In this document: positions 63,967 to 64,000 of the stretch, piece by piece
Numbering within the stretch: the first letter of the stretch is position 1
How the letters are laid out: each line of letters opens with the position of its first letter
From: Brachybacterium ginsengisoli
GTDB lineage: Bacteria > Actinomycetota > Actinomycetes > Actinomycetales > Dermabacteraceae
Direction: 5' to 3'
Assembly: GCF_002407065.1 (NCBI RefSeq)
Contig: NZ_CP023564.1
Span: forward strand, 3,224,001 to 3,288,000
Length of the DNA: 64,000 nucleotides
Translations under genes and position numbers: made by a program
The notes under the pieces: generated by a model
What the model saw: the letters and a program-made list of their open reading frames with translations, nothing else
Database searches by the model: none
Told to the model about the DNA's origin: nothing

Positions 63967-64000
63967 ATCGTGCTATCGTCGGCGCCTGCTCCGGTCGCAC

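Overview
The window is high-GC DNA (about 70% by eye) with dense, tightly coupled operons, GTG/TTG starts, Tat-type lipoprotein signals and an Lsr2-like DNA-binding domain. This points to a saprophytic actinobacterium; the gene mix fits Micrococcales of the Brachybacterium/Dermabacteraceae type, but that placement is inference. No rRNA, tRNA, CRISPR array, insertion sequence or prophage was seen. The window is mostly a chain of catabolic modules, each with its own transporter and regulator.

Region by region. 1-4763: a four-carbon acid-sugar module (MatC-like permease, SAF-domain oxidoreductase, OtnK-type kinase, class II aldolase, DeoR regulator). 4778-8470: a tentative SUFU-like protein, a C69 dipeptidase, a DUF429 protein and a small membrane protein, followed by gene fragments. 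9031-15656: a ROK repressor divergent from a Gfo/Idh oxidoreductase and a complete sugar ABC importer with its own ATPase. 15822-18672: an XRE regulator divergent from an SDR, and a membrane protein. 18966-24644: an aldarate or pentonate operon leading to 2-oxoglutarate (FCD-GntR, MFS, enolase-superfamily dehydratase, KdgD-like dehydratase, semialdehyde dehydrogenase). 24810-25541: small genes.

25647-32809 is the most coherent pathway: MFS importer, N-acyl-D-amino-acid deacylase family enzyme, RidA, KDG kinase, KDPG aldolase, PLP D-amino-acid deaminase and a divergent YheO/DauR-type regulator. It matches, step for step, oxidative chitin-sugar catabolism (N-acetyl-D-glucosaminate to D-glucosaminate, KDG, KDPG, then pyruvate plus glyceraldehyde-3-phosphate). 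32898-36392 encodes an unusual fusion: DEDDh exonuclease, Gln-Ala repeat linker, Lsr2-like DNA-binding domain, PIF1-type helicase, a second degenerate exonuclease-like domain and a BRCT domain.

37040-37653 holds repeats and a gene fragment. 37654-40455 has a glutaminase-STAS fusion, two GNATs and a VOC protein. 40601-41773 is an N5-(carboxyethyl)ornithine-synthase-like gene. 41679-47489 is a ROK-sulfatase-GH51-sulfatase operon whose last gene carries an out-of-frame deletion. 47685-52693 has an aldolase-family enzyme, a hydroxyacid dehydrogenase and an ABC importer lacking an ATPase. 52852-54719 has a GntR regulator and an M20 hydrolase. 54708-59712 is a LacI-controlled operon (GATase-like, YdcZ permease, phosphotriesterase-family hydrolase, ribokinase). 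59883-63838 has an SDR lacking its catalytic Tyr/Lys, a small membrane protein, a LysE/ArgP export pair and a GntR regulator.

Two patterns cut across the modules. Short decayed copies of genes still intact elsewhere in the window lie in intergenic gaps (8737, 15681, 18811, 37461). A family of long palindromes (37255, 61331, 63102) lies only between convergent genes.
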